Shown here in pieces: positions 39,402 to 48,283 of a stretch of 52,133 nt of DNA. The stretch comes from Janthinobacterium agaricidamnosum NBRC 102515 = DSM 9628 (GTDB taxonomy: Bacteria; Pseudomonadota; Gammaproteobacteria; Burkholderiales; Burkholderiaceae_D): NCBI RefSeq assembly GCF_000723165.1, contig NZ_HG322949.1:5527826-5579958 (forward strand). The letters are read 5' to 3'. Each line of letters begins with the position of its first letter. Positions within the stretch are counted from its first letter, which is position 1. The notes beneath the pieces were generated by a model. It had not been told where the DNA came from. It made no database searches and was given only the letters and a program-made list of their open reading frames with translations. The position numbers were made by a program, and so were the translations under genes.

Positions 39402-39443
39402 ACAATTAAATAGCTTGCTATTTAATTGTGAGTTATGTATAGT
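39402..39443 (+). promoter_or_regulatory. ohr promoter with overlapping perfect palindrome (OhrR-like operator)
   Basis: ACAATTAAATAGC at 39402-39414 and its exact reverse complement at 39417-39429 form a 13+13 bp palindrome with a 2-bp centre. Inside it lies TTGCTA (39415-39420), and 17 bp later TATAGT (39438-39443), a near-consensus sigma-70 promoter toward ohr. The AATT-rich palindrome resembles operators of OhrR, the MarR-type repressor of ohr genes (consensus TACAATT-AATTGTA). No ohrR gene is in the window. The same 350-bp gap is upstream of the DyP-GRE gene on the other strand. Confidence 0.7.
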
Positions 39444-39533
39444 GTGGACATGGGCGCTGCAGCGGCAAGTCAGGCAGGTGGAACCGCTGGCAGCCAGCCC
39501 ATGCAATAGAATACCAGTCATCTTTATAGTGCA

Positions 39534-39544
39534 CTATTTAATAG
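39534..39544. promoter_or_regulatory. Second CTATTTAAT palindrome, upstream of ohr
   Basis: CTATTTAATAG is an 11-bp palindrome sharing CTATTTAAT with the right arm of the operator at 39402. It lies 42 bp before the ohr start and downstream of the predicted promoter, where a repressor could add a roadblock. Inferred from similarity only. Confidence 0.4.
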
Positions 39545-39585
39545 CATTCGATGCATTGCATCCCACTCACTGAAAAGGAAACATC

Positions 39586-40011
39586 ATGTCGATCGAAAAA
39601 GTCTTGTACCGCGCTCAAGCAACCGCAACCGGTGGCCGCGAAGGCCGCGCCATCTCGTCCGATAATGTGCTGGACGTGCAACTGACGACGCCGAAAGAAC
39701 TGGGCGGCAACGGTGCAGCCGGCACCAATCCTGAGCAATTGTTTGCCGCCGGCTACTCGGCTTGCTTCCTGGGCGCGATGAAATTCGTCGCCGGCCGCGA
39801 CAAGATCGCGCTGCCGGCAGGCTTGCAAATCGAAGGCCATGTCGGCATCGGTGCGATTCCTACCGGTTTCGGCATCGAAGTCGAATTGAAAATCTCGCTG
39901 CCGGGCATGGAGCGGGCCGCCGCCGAAGCGCTGGTCGCCGCCGCCCACATCGTGTGCCCCTACTCGAACGCGACCCGCGGCAATATCGACGTCACGCTGA
40001 CCATCGTGTAA
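39586..40011 (+). CDS. ohr: Organic hydroperoxide resistance protein (OsmC/Ohr family)
   Basis: 141 residues with the two redox cysteines C60 ([10 protein letters not shown]) and C124 ([13 protein letters not shown]). The N-terminus [17 protein letters not shown] and the [14 protein letters not shown] stretch are characteristic of Ohr rather than OsmC. It reduces organic hydroperoxides using lipoylated proteins. A strong terminator follows. It is divergent from the DyP-GRE gene. Confidence 0.95.
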   Translation: MSIEKVLYRAQATATGGREGRAISSDNVLDVQLTTPKELGGNGAAGTNPEQLFAAGYSACFLGAMKFVAGRDKIALPAGLQIEGHVGIGAIPTGFGIEVELKISLPGMERAAAEALVAAAHIVCPYSNATRGNIDVTLTIV

Positions 40012-40030
40012 TTACGCCGTCGCCGCACCG

Positions 40031-40072
40031 AACCGCCAGCGCATCCTGCAAGGGATGCGCTGGCGGTTTTTT
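40031..40072 (+). terminator. Rho-independent terminator after ohr
   Basis: Sixteen-bp stem AACCGCCAGCGCATCC/GGATGCGCTGGCGGTT followed by TTTT-TT. Confidence 0.92.
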
Positions 40073-40119
40073 GTATGCGCCCCTAGAATAGGGATTACTC
40101 GACAATACAGGGAACACCG

Positions 40120-40572
40120 ATGACCGATTGGGCGTGGCTATCATTTGAGCAACTCAGTACAGCCGAGCTGTACCAAATCCTTGCTCTTCGGCAAGATGTT
40201 TTTATCCTGGAACAGCAATGCCTGTACCCGGATATCGACGGCTGCGACCAGGCCGCCTGGCATTTGCTGGGCTGGCAAACGGTTGACGGCCAGCGCCGGC
40301 TGGCCGCCTATCTGCGCTGCCTGGCGCCGGGCGCCAAATTCCCGGAAATGGCGCTGGGCCGGGTACTGACCGCACCGGCCGCGCGCGGCGGCGGACTCGG
40401 CAAGCAATTGTTACAACAGGGCATAGCCTGCGCCGAACAGCAGTTTCCCGGCCACCCGATCCGCATCGGCGCCCAGCACCACCTGGAGCGTTTTTACCAA
40501 GGTTTCGGTTTTAACACCATCAGCGCGCCCTACGATGAAGACGGGATTATGCATATCGATATGCGGCGTTGA
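40120..40572 (+). CDS. elaA: ElaA-family GNAT N-acetyltransferase
   Basis: 150 residues, single GNAT domain. N-terminal LSTAELYQILALRQDVFILEQQCLYPDIDGCD is the ElaA signature (LRxxVFVVEQxCxYxExDGxD). The acetyl-CoA loop is GRVLTAPAARGGGLGKQLL, and the end FYQGFGFNTISAPYDEDGIMHIDM fits the family. The natural substrate is unknown. Confidence 0.92.
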   Translation: MTDWAWLSFEQLSTAELYQILALRQDVFILEQQCLYPDIDGCDQAAWHLLGWQTVDGQRRLAAYLRCLAPGAKFPEMALGRVLTAPAARGGGLGKQLLQQGIACAEQQFPGHPIRIGAQHHLERFYQGFGFNTISAPYDEDGIMHIDMRR

Positions 40573-40720
40573 ACCATCCTGACAAGCTGCAGCAATTTTC
40601 TGTTGTCGGCTGCGCAAAATGTATTGGTTTTAAGAATCGTGGCTGATATGCTATCCAAGTTGCAAAGCAAGCACGTCCATTCCTTAACGCCCCCTCTTCC
40701 TTGGTATAAAGCAGCGAGAT

Positions 40721-42964
40721 ATGGAGAACGTCACGGAGCACGCTCCGCACCCAGCCCCCAGATCCAGCCGCGCCGAGGTGCTGTCGGGCCAGTACCAGAT
40801 CCGCCGCCGTCTCGGCGAAGGCGGTTTTGGCGAGGTGTTCGAAGCGTGGGACACCCAGTTGCGCCGCAACGTCGCGCTGAAGCAGTTAAAACCGATGACG
40901 GCCGCGTCCGGCGCCGACCTGCTGCTGGCGGAAGCGCGGCTGGCCGCTTCGCTCAAGCATAGCGCCTTCGTCAAGATTTTCGCGATCGACGATGTCGGCG
41001 ACGATGGCGCCCAGTCGATCATCATGGAACTGGTCGAAGGCGACACGCTGGGCCAGTTCGGCGCGATCCGCGCGGTGAGCCACGCACAGGCGCTGGACAT
41101 CGCCGCCCAGGTGGCCGAGGCGATGTACCAAGCGCACCAGGCCAAGCTGGTGCACGGCGATATCAAACCCTCCAATTTGATGCTGGAAGCGTCCGGCAAG
41201 GTGCGCATCCTCGACTTTGGGCTGGCCCGCCAGATCGACCGCCAATCCGCCGAAACCGTGCTGCTGGGCGGCGCCGATACCCATGGCACGGTGGCGTACC
41301 TGGCGCCGGAACGCTTGCTGGGCAAGCCCAGCAGCCCGCTCAGCGATATTTATTCGCTCGGCGCGGTGCTGTATGAATTGCTGGCCGGGGAACGGCCGTT
41401 TGCCGAATTGAACGGCCTGGCGCTGGCCGCCGCGCACTTGAATTCCTCCTCCGCATCCTGGCCGGTGCCGGATGGCGGCGATGCCGCCGTCATCGCGCTG
41501 GTGCGCAGCATGACCGCCAAGGACCCCGACCTGCGCCCGCCGTCGATGCAGGCGGTCGGCAAGGCGATCCGCGCCATCACGCATCCGGACGCCAGCGTGC
41601 GGATCGAACTGGCGCCGGACAGCATCGCCGCTGCCGCCGCCCTCCCTGCCGCACGCCGCTTTGGCCTGCGCACCGTCTGGCTCGGCCTGGCGCTGGTCGT
41701 GCCGCTGCTGACGCTGGGCGCATGGCAGGCCGGCTTGCCGGCGCAGATCGGCCAACCGGCGCAGCCGCCGTACTCGGAAGCGGCGGCCATGCGCGACGGC
41801 CTGGAAGCGCTGCGGGTATCCGACCGCGACGGCAGCCTGGACCAGGCCATCGCCGCCTTCGACAGCATCCTGGCGCGGCAGCCGGCGCACGCGGCGGCGG
41901 CGGCCGGCCTGTCGCTGGCCTACAGCCTGCGTTATTACGGCGACCGGCTCGATGAAACCTGGCTGCAGCGCGCCGACGCCAGCGCCCAGCAGGCGCTGTT
42001 GTACGACGACCAGCTGGCGCTGGCCTATGTGGCGCAAGCGTGGGTGCGCGAATCCCAGGGCAGCTACGACGAAGCGCTGGCGATCACCGAGAAAGCGCTG
42101 GCGCTCGATCCGCTGAACTTGTTCGCGCTGTTCGGCAAGGTCGATTTGCTGACCCGCATGCGCCGCTACGACGCGGCCGAACAATCGATCGCGCAAGCGA
42201 TGCGCGCCTATCCGAAGGAGCGCCAATTCTCGGATTCGCTGGGCAAGCTGCGCTACCTGCAAAACAATTATGCCGCCGCCGAGCAGGCATTTCGCCGCAG
42301 CATCGCGCTGGAACCGGATGCGGTGTACGCCTACGCCAATTTGAACCAGGCCCTGCTGCGCCAGGACCGCAGCGACGAAGCGCTGCAAGTACTGCAGCAA
42401 GGTTTGCAAATCCGCCCCAACAGCCGTTTGTACGGCAACCTGGGCACCGCGTTGTTTGCGCGCGGCAATTACCACGGCGCGGCGGAAGCGTTCGAACACG
42501 CGGTATCGGCCAGCCAGGGCAATCCGAACCTGTACCTGAACTGGGCCAACCTGGCCGACACGCTGCGCTGGATACCGGGCCGCGAAGCGGCGTCGCGCCA
42601 CGCCTACCAGCAAGCCGCCGATTTGCTGGAGCCCAGGCTGCGGCGCGCGCCGTCCGACATCACCTTCAAGTCGCGCATGGGGCTGTACCGCGCCAAACTG
42701 GGCCAGCGCAAGGCCGCGCTGGCGTGGACCCTGGATGCGCTGCACAGCGATGCGGCCAGCGCCGACGTGCGTTTCCGCGCCGCGGTCGCCTACGCGGTCT
42801 CGAACGAGCTTGAAAAAGCGGTGACGCAACTGATACAGGCGCGCAAGCTCGGCTATCCGGCCAACCTGATCGACAGCGAGCCGGACTTGATGACGGTCCG
42901 GCGCGACGCCCGCTACCACCTCCCCCCTCCACCACCAAAGAAAGCGCAAGATGAGCAAACCTAA
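40721..42964 (+). CDS. Serine/threonine protein kinase with membrane segment and TPR-like repeats
   Basis: 747 residues. Kinase domain about 25-285: glycine loop LGEGGFGEVFEAWD, K54 (VALKQL), catalytic D147 in HGDIKPSNL (HGD in place of HRD, common in bacterial kinases) and D165 of DFG. One membrane helix at about 315-337 (VWLGLALVVPLLTLGAWQAG) puts the C-terminal part outside the cytoplasm if it is a true anchor. Residues about 365-700 are tandem helical repeats of TPR type (ALALDPLNLFALFGKVDLLTRMRRYDAAEQSIAQAM; AFRRSIALEPDAVYAYANLNQALL). The last 14 bp overlap the next gene. The signal and targets are unknown. Confidence 0.9.
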   Translation: MENVTEHAPHPAPRSSRAEVLSGQYQIRRRLGEGGFGEVFEAWDTQLRRNVALKQLKPMTAASGADLLLAEARLAASLKHSAFVKIFAIDDVGDDGAQSIIMELVEGDTLGQFGAIRAVSHAQALDIAAQVAEAMYQAHQAKLVHGDIKPSNLMLEASGKVRILDFGLARQIDRQSAETVLLGGADTHGTVAYLAPERLLGKPSSPLSDIYSLGAVLYELLAGERPFAELNGLALAAAHLNSSSASWPVPDGGDAAVIALVRSMTAKDPDLRPPSMQAVGKAIRAITHPDASVRIELAPDSIAAAAALPAARRFGLRTVWLGLALVVPLLTLGAWQAGLPAQIGQPAQPPYSEAAAMRDGLEALRVSDRDGSLDQAIAAFDSILARQPAHAAAAAGLSLAYSLRYYGDRLDETWLQRADASAQQALLYDDQLALAYVAQAWVRESQGSYDEALAITEKALALDPLNLFALFGKVDLLTRMRRYDAAEQSIAQAMRAYPKERQFSDSLGKLRYLQNNYAAAEQAFRRSIALEPDAVYAYANLNQALLRQDRSDEALQVLQQGLQIRPNSRLYGNLGTALFARGNYHGAAEAFEHAVSASQGNPNLYLNWANLADTLRWIPGREAASRHAYQQAADLLEPRLRRAPSDITFKSRMGLYRAKLGQRKAALAWTLDALHSDAASADVRFRAAVAYAVSNELEKAVTQLIQARKLGYPANLIDSEPDLMTVRRDARYHLPPPPPKKAQDEQT

Positions 42965-43502
42965 GGATGTCACCCTGATCGTCGGCTTCGATGCGGACCA
43001 GGTCAGCGACCAGTTGGCGTATCAATTCATTTCGGCCGACGGCGGCCAGCCGGTGCATCCGACCGGCTTGTTCAAGGGTGAAATCTTCTTCAACGAAGGC
43101 GAAATCTTCCACCTGCAAGTACGCGGCGGCGGCAAGCGCAGCACCTTCACGTCGTTCCAGGTCATCGATTGCGCCATCGTGACCTTGCCGAAGATCGTCT
43201 CGGCCGGCGAGCAGCGGCCGACCCGCTACGCGGCGCCGTCGCCGTTCCTGCAAGCGACCGGCGCGTGTTATCCGCTGGCCCTCGATTTCGCATCGGACAC
43301 GGTGCTCGACGAACTGCGCGGCTACCGCTTGATCAAGCAGGACTGGAAACATACGCTGGACGTCAGCAATACCCCGGGCCGCTGGGAAATCTCGGTGGTG
43401 ATCACGGTGCGGATTTTCCGCAATGTCGACCAGCAGCCGGAAATCCGTGTGTTTTCCTTCGATCCGGAAGGCCAGGTCGGCCCCGGGCGCGGCTCGGACT
43501 GA
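42951..43502 (+). CDS. Conserved hypothetical protein coupled to the Ser/Thr kinase gene
   Basis: 183 residues (MSKPKDVTLIVGFDADQVSDQLAYQFISADGG). The start overlaps the kinase stop by 14 bp, so translation is likely coupled and the two products probably work together. The sequence looks mostly beta-strand, with no signal peptide, membrane helix or catalytic motif I recognise. Segments such as GEIFFNEGEIFHLQVRGGG and GRWEISVVITVRIFR suggest a beta-sandwich. It could be a substrate or partner of the kinase; unproven. Confidence 0.75.
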   Translation: MSKPKDVTLIVGFDADQVSDQLAYQFISADGGQPVHPTGLFKGEIFFNEGEIFHLQVRGGGKRSTFTSFQVIDCAIVTLPKIVSAGEQRPTRYAAPSPFLQATGACYPLALDFASDTVLDELRGYRLIKQDWKHTLDVSNTPGRWEISVVITVRIFRNVDQQPEIRVFSFDPEGQVGPGRGSD

Positions 43503-43509
43503 TCGCCGG

Positions 43510-44817
43510 CTATTTGGTGGCGCCGCCTGAGATTTGTCGTGCCAGGAAAAGTGCGGCGCGCGTGGTGGCCACCTCCAGGGAGTCGAGGTCCAGCGTCTCT
43601 TGTTCGCCATGCGCGCCCGCGCCCCACGGTCCCAGGCCATCCAGGCTGGCGGCAACATACTGGGCAATATAAGAAATGTCCGCCCCGCCCCGCGTTTCCG
43701 GCGCGATCGCCCGCAAGGGCGGCCCGCCCAGATTCTCGCTGACCGCACTATATTCAGCCAGCAATTGCTGGTTTGCCGACGTTGCCGCCATCACCGGCAT
43801 AATGCGCCGAAACTCCACGCTGCTCGCCGTGCCAGGCAAGGCATGGCTGCTGATGGCAAGCATTGCCTGTTCCGCGCTATCGCGCTGGTCATCGCTGGAA
43901 AAACGCAGGTCCCCACGCACCAGCGCCTGGCCGGCGACGATGGTCTTTTTGCCGCTGGCGACGCCGCGCTCTCCGCCCTCCTCTTCGCGCACCTTTTGCC
44001 CGCCCAGCAACAGGCCGGGATTGATCGTCAGGCCAGGCGTTCGGGATAGCTCGCCACGCAGCTCGTTCAACACGCGGGAGACTTCAAACGCGGCGCCAAA
44101 TCCCACCGCCGGCTGAAAAATGGTCGACGAGTGCTGCGCTGCGCCAGTCGACCTCAACAGCCATTCGCTCAAGCCACGGCGGCCGACGACCAGTTCATCC
44201 GGCGACAGGCCAAACTCGAAACCGAGCGCCATATCGCTGTTCTTTGCGGCGTCGGCCAAGGCCTTGCGCGATACCTCGGTCGGTTGTGCCGCCAGCTCTT
44301 CATCCCCCACCAGCACCACCGTGAGGTTGGCGTTTTTCAATCCTCCGGTTTGGTGCAAGGCTTGCAGTGCAAAAAGAATCGTGACCAGGCCGCCTTTGTC
44401 GTCGATGACGCCCGGTCCACTTGCCTTCCTGCCATCCTCGGAAACGGTAAAACGCTGAAACGGGCTGTCACGCGAAAATACCGTGTCCAGGTGGCCAATC
44501 AGCAGCATGCGCTTGCCGGGATGAGCACCCAGCGTGGCGACCAGGCTGCCGGCATGCCGCATGTTTTCAGGCAAGTCATGCCACTGAACATCAAAGCCCA
44601 GCGCTTCAAACTGCGGTTTCAGCCGCTCGCCCACCTGCCGGACGCCGTCGGCATTGCTGGTGCCGCTATTCAGGTTGACCAGTTGCTCCAGCAACTGAAT
44701 TTGTTGCCCGCGATGGTCGTGCACAAATTGCACCATGGCGGATTGAGCCGCACTGAGCTGTGCCGCGGCGCAAAGCGGGAGCAGCATCCCGCACAGCATG
44801 GGTATCAAGAAACGCAC
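43510..44817 (-). CDS. M20-family exported metallopeptidase (carboxypeptidase G2-like)
   Basis: About 435 residues from a GTG at 44817 that gives a plausible signal peptide (RFLIPMLCGMLLPLCAAAQ). An ATG at 44799 or a longer frame from 44925 is also possible. The M20 zinc site is complete: H109 and D111 in GHLDTVF, VIDDKGG bridging Asp, the catalytic Glu pair GDEE, and the lid-domain dimerisation part. The order and ETRGGADISYI near the end resemble glutamate carboxypeptidase (CPG2). It cleaves C-terminal amino acids from peptides or folates in the periplasm; the substrate is inferred. Convergent with the preceding gene. Confidence 0.88.
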   Translation of the reverse strand: MRFLIPMLCGMLLPLCAAAQLSAAQSAMVQFVHDHRGQQIQLLEQLVNLNSGTSNADGVRQVGERLKPQFEALGFDVQWHDLPENMRHAGSLVATLGAHPGKRMLLIGHLDTVFSRDSPFQRFTVSEDGRKASGPGVIDDKGGLVTILFALQALHQTGGLKNANLTVVLVGDEELAAQPTEVSRKALADAAKNSDMALGFEFGLSPDELVVGRRGLSEWLLRSTGAAQHSSTIFQPAVGFGAAFEVSRVLNELRGELSRTPGLTINPGLLLGGQKVREEEGGERGVASGKKTIVAGQALVRGDLRFSSDDQRDSAEQAMLAISSHALPGTASSVEFRRIMPVMAATSANQQLLAEYSAVSENLGGPPLRAIAPETRGGADISYIAQYVAASLDGLGPWGAGAHGEQETLDLDSLEVATTRAALFLARQISGGATK

Positions 44818-45046
44818 ACGGCGGTGTGTGCGGCCAGCAATGTTCGGGGGGCTCAAGCAGGTCGGTCCTTTGGTCGGCAATGGCAGGAATGTCGCTGGAA
44901 TTATGCCGCAAGAATGCCGCGCCATCAGCGAACATCGAGCTTTCCCACGATGTTCAGAGAGTGTATCGGAGCTGCCAATAGATGATTTTCAATCCTGCTA
45001 GCAAGGGAACAAGCGATGATAGCTGGCGGCCATGAAATGGGACTTA

Positions 45047-45204
45047 GAGCCTATCCCAGTAGTGAGCGTCGTCTGCTGGCCGCGCATCAGCAGCGCGGAC
45101 CAGGCGTGAGGAGCAAGCGTGGCGGGCCACGCGACGACGATCAACGCAGTCCCCGCTGCTGAGGGGCGCCAGAACAGGGCGTATTCATCTACTGGGATAG
45201 GCTC
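45047..45204. mobile_element. MITE copy C (158 bp), full length
   Basis: Perfect 16-bp terminal inverted repeats GAGCCTATCCCAGTAG, flanked by TTA on both sides (45044-45046 and 45205-45207) as target duplication. It is the reverse complement of the copy at 51970. No coding capacity. GAG-starting ends and TNA duplications fit the IS1031 group of IS5-family elements, the likely source of its transposase. Internal hairpin GCGTGG/CCACGC. Confidence 0.9.
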
Positions 45205-45651
45205 TTAATCCAGGCCAGAAAGCCATTGAATGTCGCTGTCTTGCAAGACTCGTCCATCTGATGCTTTCATTTCAATCGGTTTTAGCGGGCGCTTATTTTT
45301 CTTATCGACGAATGTGGATGCAGCGTCTCCAGGCTCGAATGCATAGGATGCGCCCCATTGCGCCAAGCCGATGAGCGCGGGAGCCAGCGCACGCCCTTTC
45401 ATCGTCAGGGCATATTCCTGATACGCCGTTCCATCTGATGCGGGACGCACCTCGAGGATTTCTTGGTCCACCAGAGCCTTGATTCTTGTGCTGAGGCTGC
45501 TCTTTGCCGCACCAAGGCTGCGTCCAAAGTCATTGAATCTGGTTACGCCGGCCAAAGCATCGCGAATGATTAAAAGCGTCCACCAGTCACCGATGATGTC
45601 AAGGCTGCGGGCAACTGGGCATCTATCCTGGCTCAAACTTTTGCGCTTCAC
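45205..45651 (-). CDS. HxlR-family transcriptional regulator
   Basis: 148 residues. Conserved Cys near the start in DRCPVARSLDIIGDWWTLLIIRDALAG, then the winged HTH FNDFGRSLGAAKSSLSTRIKALVDQEILE, typical of HxlR/YodB-type redox or aldehyde sensors. Its stop codon TAA (45205-45207) is the target duplication of MITE copy C, so the last codons may be altered from the original gene. Divergent from the SDR gene at 45941, its probable target. Confidence 0.9.
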   Translation of the reverse strand: MKRKSLSQDRCPVARSLDIIGDWWTLLIIRDALAGVTRFNDFGRSLGAAKSSLSTRIKALVDQEILEVRPASDGTAYQEYALTMKGRALAPALIGLAQWGASYAFEPGDAASTFVDKKNKRPLKPIEMKASDGRVLQDSDIQWLSGLD

Positions 45652-45860
45652 TTGGTCGTCTCCTTAACGGCTCAGTGGTACGAATTTTTGTTGCACTATG
45701 CGCAATCCTCAATTTGCAATTTTTTTCGGCACAAAATCAGTCCATTCATTATACCACTAATTCGCATCCGGCCGGATCGATCTTCCGCCCCCTGGCTGAA
45801 GTACGGCGCGCGATAAACCGGTTGCATAATCAGACTGGATGACCTAGAATTGGTTCGATA

Positions 45861-45879
45861 ATTGGACTGGACGTCCAAT
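45861..45879. promoter_or_regulatory. Candidate operator between HxlR and SDR genes
   Basis: ATTGGAC-TGGAC-GTCCAAT: 7-bp perfect arms with a 5-bp spacer, in the divergent region 62 bp before the SDR start. It is a likely binding site for the HxlR protein (inference). Confidence 0.5.
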
Positions 45880-45940
45880 GATCTCTAGAGCTATCGAGTT
45901 CTAGAAAACCATGTGCTCAGATAACGAGCTGGAGGAAGAA

Positions 45941-46690
45941 ATGGCAAAACTTGACGGGAAGATCGCAGTCATCACGGGCGGAAGCTCTGGGATCGGTTTG
46001 GCTACAGCCAAAGTCTTTGTGGACGCCGGCGCGCGCGTCTACATAACCGGCCGCAGAAAAGCTGAACTCGATGCAGCAGTGGCCTTTCTTGGGCCAAATG
46101 CAACGCCCGTTCAGGGCGATGTCGCCAAAGCGGCCGATGTTGATCGGCTCTATGAGCAAATTCGAAATGAAGTAGGACGCCTTGACATCGTTTTTGCCAA
46201 TGCTGGCGGTGTCATCCCGTCTCCGTTGGGGAGCTTGACGGACGAACACATCGACTATCACCTGGACACGCTCGTGAAGGGTGTGATCTGGACTGTGCAA
46301 AAGGCATTGCCTCTGATGGGGCCTGGTGGCTCAATTATCCTCAGCGCATCGATTGTCGCCTCTAAAGGGTGGGCTAACTGGAGTGTCTACAGCGCCGCCA
46401 AGGCGGCGGTCCGCAGCTTCGCCCGGACTTGGTCATCCGATTTGCGGGACCGTGGAATCCGGGTCAACGCGGTCAGTCCTGGCGTGATTCCGACACCGGC
46501 ACATACAAACGCCGCCGAAAGCCCTGAGGCGATGAACACCTTCATGGATTATATGGCAAGCATAACGCCCCTTGCCCGAACCGGAACAGTTGAGGAAGTG
46601 GCGCGGGCAGTCGCCTTCCTGGCCTCCGACGACAGCAGCTTCATCGCAGCCAGCGAGATCTTTGTCGATGGCGGCATAGCCCAAATCTGA
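45941..46690 (+). CDS. Short-chain dehydrogenase/reductase (SDR)
   Basis: 249 residues from the ATG at 45941, which follows GAGGAAG; an upstream ATG at 45911 is weaker. It has a TGGSSGIG cofactor loop, NAGG, and the active-site Y150-x3-K154 in YSAAK with Ser in ILSASIV. It ends with the usual ASEIFVDGGIAQI. Classical SDR with NAD(P); substrate unknown. Codon use is less GC-rich at third positions than most genes in the window. It pairs divergently with the HxlR regulator. Confidence 0.93.
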   Translation: MAKLDGKIAVITGGSSGIGLATAKVFVDAGARVYITGRRKAELDAAVAFLGPNATPVQGDVAKAADVDRLYEQIRNEVGRLDIVFANAGGVIPSPLGSLTDEHIDYHLDTLVKGVIWTVQKALPLMGPGGSIILSASIVASKGWANWSVYSAAKAAVRSFARTWSSDLRDRGIRVNAVSPGVIPTPAHTNAAESPEAMNTFMDYMASITPLARTGTVEEVARAVAFLASDDSSFIAASEIFVDGGIAQI

Positions 46691-46805
46691 CGAAGCCCTG
46701 CCCGCTCTCGCCCCTATCGGCGGCGCCGATGCCTCGAGATTGTCTGGGCTGCCGGGGCCGCCTCAGGGGCGCCCGGCGGGCATGGCGCCAACTTAGGAAT
46801 ACATC

Positions 46806-47948
46806 ATGACTACTGTATCTTCGGCCCGTGTATCGATCGGGCTGCTACGCGAAAAGCTCCTTGGAGAACGCCGCGTTGCTTTAACGCCCGCTGATGTGAA
46901 GCGGCTTTCCGCAAAGGCGATTGTGACTGTTGAGATTGGCGCGGGGCTGGCGGCCGGTTTCCCCGATGACGCGTACGCGAATGCTGGAGCTCGCCTAGCA
47001 GAATTGCAACAAGTCCTCGATGGCTCAGCGATCATCGTCAAAGTCCGGGCTCCGAACGCGAACCAAGCGCCGCGCGCCGGCGGCGTTCTTGTTTCTCTCG
47101 GGACCCGCGATGCTACGTTAGCGAAACGGCTTCAAGAGCGGCAAGTTTCGCATCTCGCTCTTGAACGTGTTCCGCGTATCAGCAGGGCACAAGCGATGGA
47201 CGTGCTTTCCTCGCAAGCGTCCGTCGCTGGCTACGCCTCCGTGCTTGAGGGAGCCCGCCTGCTCGACATCCTGCTGCCGATGCTGACGACGGCTGCCGGC
47301 ATCATCAAACCGGCCAAGATGATCGCGATCGGTGCAGGGGTCGCGGGTTTGCAGGCAATTGCAACCGCGCGCCGGCTGGGCGCGGTCACGCACGGGTTCG
47401 ACGTGCGGGAGGCGGCCCGAGAGCAGGTCGAAAGCCTAGGCGCGAAATTTGTGCCGGTGGATCTGGCAATGCTGGCAGCGGAAGCCGCCGGCGGCTACGC
47501 CGGACAGCAATCCGCAGAACAGCAGGAGCGGCTCCGCCGGGCGCTTGCGCCGCATCTGGCCTCAATGAACCTCGTCATCACCACGGCCCAGATTCCCGGC
47601 CGACCGGCACCGTTATTGATCGACGAGGCGGCCATTGCGCAGATGCCGCCGGGCTCCGTGATCGTTGACCTCGCGGCTGAGACCGGCGGCAATTGCGCGC
47701 TCACGCGACCGGATGAGTTGGTCACCGTTGGCGGCGTCCGGATTCTCGGTCCGACAAACCTTGCCAGCACCGCGGCGACAACCGCAAGCCAGCTCTTCAG
47801 TGGAAACATCCGATCGCTGCTCGATCACCTCATCGACGATACCGGCCACCTCAGACTGGACCCTGCCGATCCCATTACCGGTCCGCTGCTTGGCGGCGAA
47901 CCGCCCGTCCCAGTTCATCAGCGACAGCTTAAGGAGGCCAACGCATGA
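46806..47948 (+). CDS. pntAA: NAD(P) transhydrogenase alpha subunit, part 1 (NAD-binding)
   Basis: 380 residues, soluble domain I. The alanine dehydrogenase/PNT N-terminal domain begins SIGLLREKLLGERRVALTPADVKRL, and the NAD-binding fold has AIGAGVAGLQAIATARRLGAVTHGFDVR. The RQD loop region is seen in FDVREAAREQVESLGAKFV. It is the separate alpha-1 chain as in Rhodospirillum rubrum, not the fused E. coli PntA. It overlaps pntAB by 4 bp. Confidence 0.95.
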   Translation: MTTVSSARVSIGLLREKLLGERRVALTPADVKRLSAKAIVTVEIGAGLAAGFPDDAYANAGARLAELQQVLDGSAIIVKVRAPNANQAPRAGGVLVSLGTRDATLAKRLQERQVSHLALERVPRISRAQAMDVLSSQASVAGYASVLEGARLLDILLPMLTTAAGIIKPAKMIAIGAGVAGLQAIATARRLGAVTHGFDVREAAREQVESLGAKFVPVDLAMLAAEAAGGYAGQQSAEQQERLRRALAPHLASMNLVITTAQIPGRPAPLLIDEAAIAQMPPGSVIVDLAAETGGNCALTRPDELVTVGGVRILGPTNLASTAATTASQLFSGNIRSLLDHLIDDTGHLRLDPADPITGPLLGGEPPVPVHQRQLKEANA

Positions 47949-48283
47949 GTGCGACCACCACCATTCAGTTTTTTGTCTTTCTACTCGCCGGCTTTGTCGG
48001 GATGCAGACGATCACCCGCATCCCTCCCTTGCTGCACACGCCCCTCATGGCCGCCACCAACGCGATTTCCGGCATTTCGCTGGTCGCATCGTTGGTCTTG
48101 GCCGGAAGCGCTGAGGGAGTTCTTGCGACAACACTGGGAACCATCGCAGTGGCTTGCGCCGTCGCCAATATTGTCGGCGGCTTCCTGATTACGGACCGCA
48201 TGCTCGCGATGTTCAAGCGCGCGCCAACCGCCACGGAAAAGCAACCAGCAAAGGAGGGCGCGTCGAGCGTCACGACATCATGA
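47945..48283 (+). CDS. pntAB: NAD(P) transhydrogenase alpha subunit, part 2 (membrane)
   Basis: 112 residues with three hydrophobic segments: FFVFLLAGFVGMQTITRIPPLLHTPLMAATNAISG (typical of the PntA membrane domain), SLVASLVLAGSAEGVL and IAVACAVANIVGGFLITDRML. It forms part of the proton channel. Start overlaps pntAA (ATGA) and its stop overlaps pntB (ATGA), so the three are translationally coupled. Confidence 0.95.
   Translation: MSATTTIQFFVFLLAGFVGMQTITRIPPLLHTPLMAATNAISGISLVASLVLAGSAEGVLATTLGTIAVACAVANIVGGFLITDRMLAMFKRAPTATEKQPAKEGASSVTTS

Noticed and set aside
45047..45204. MITE copies as integron attC sites or REP elements
   Set aside because: They have precise 16-bp terminal repeats and 3-bp target duplications, which attC and REP sequences lack.
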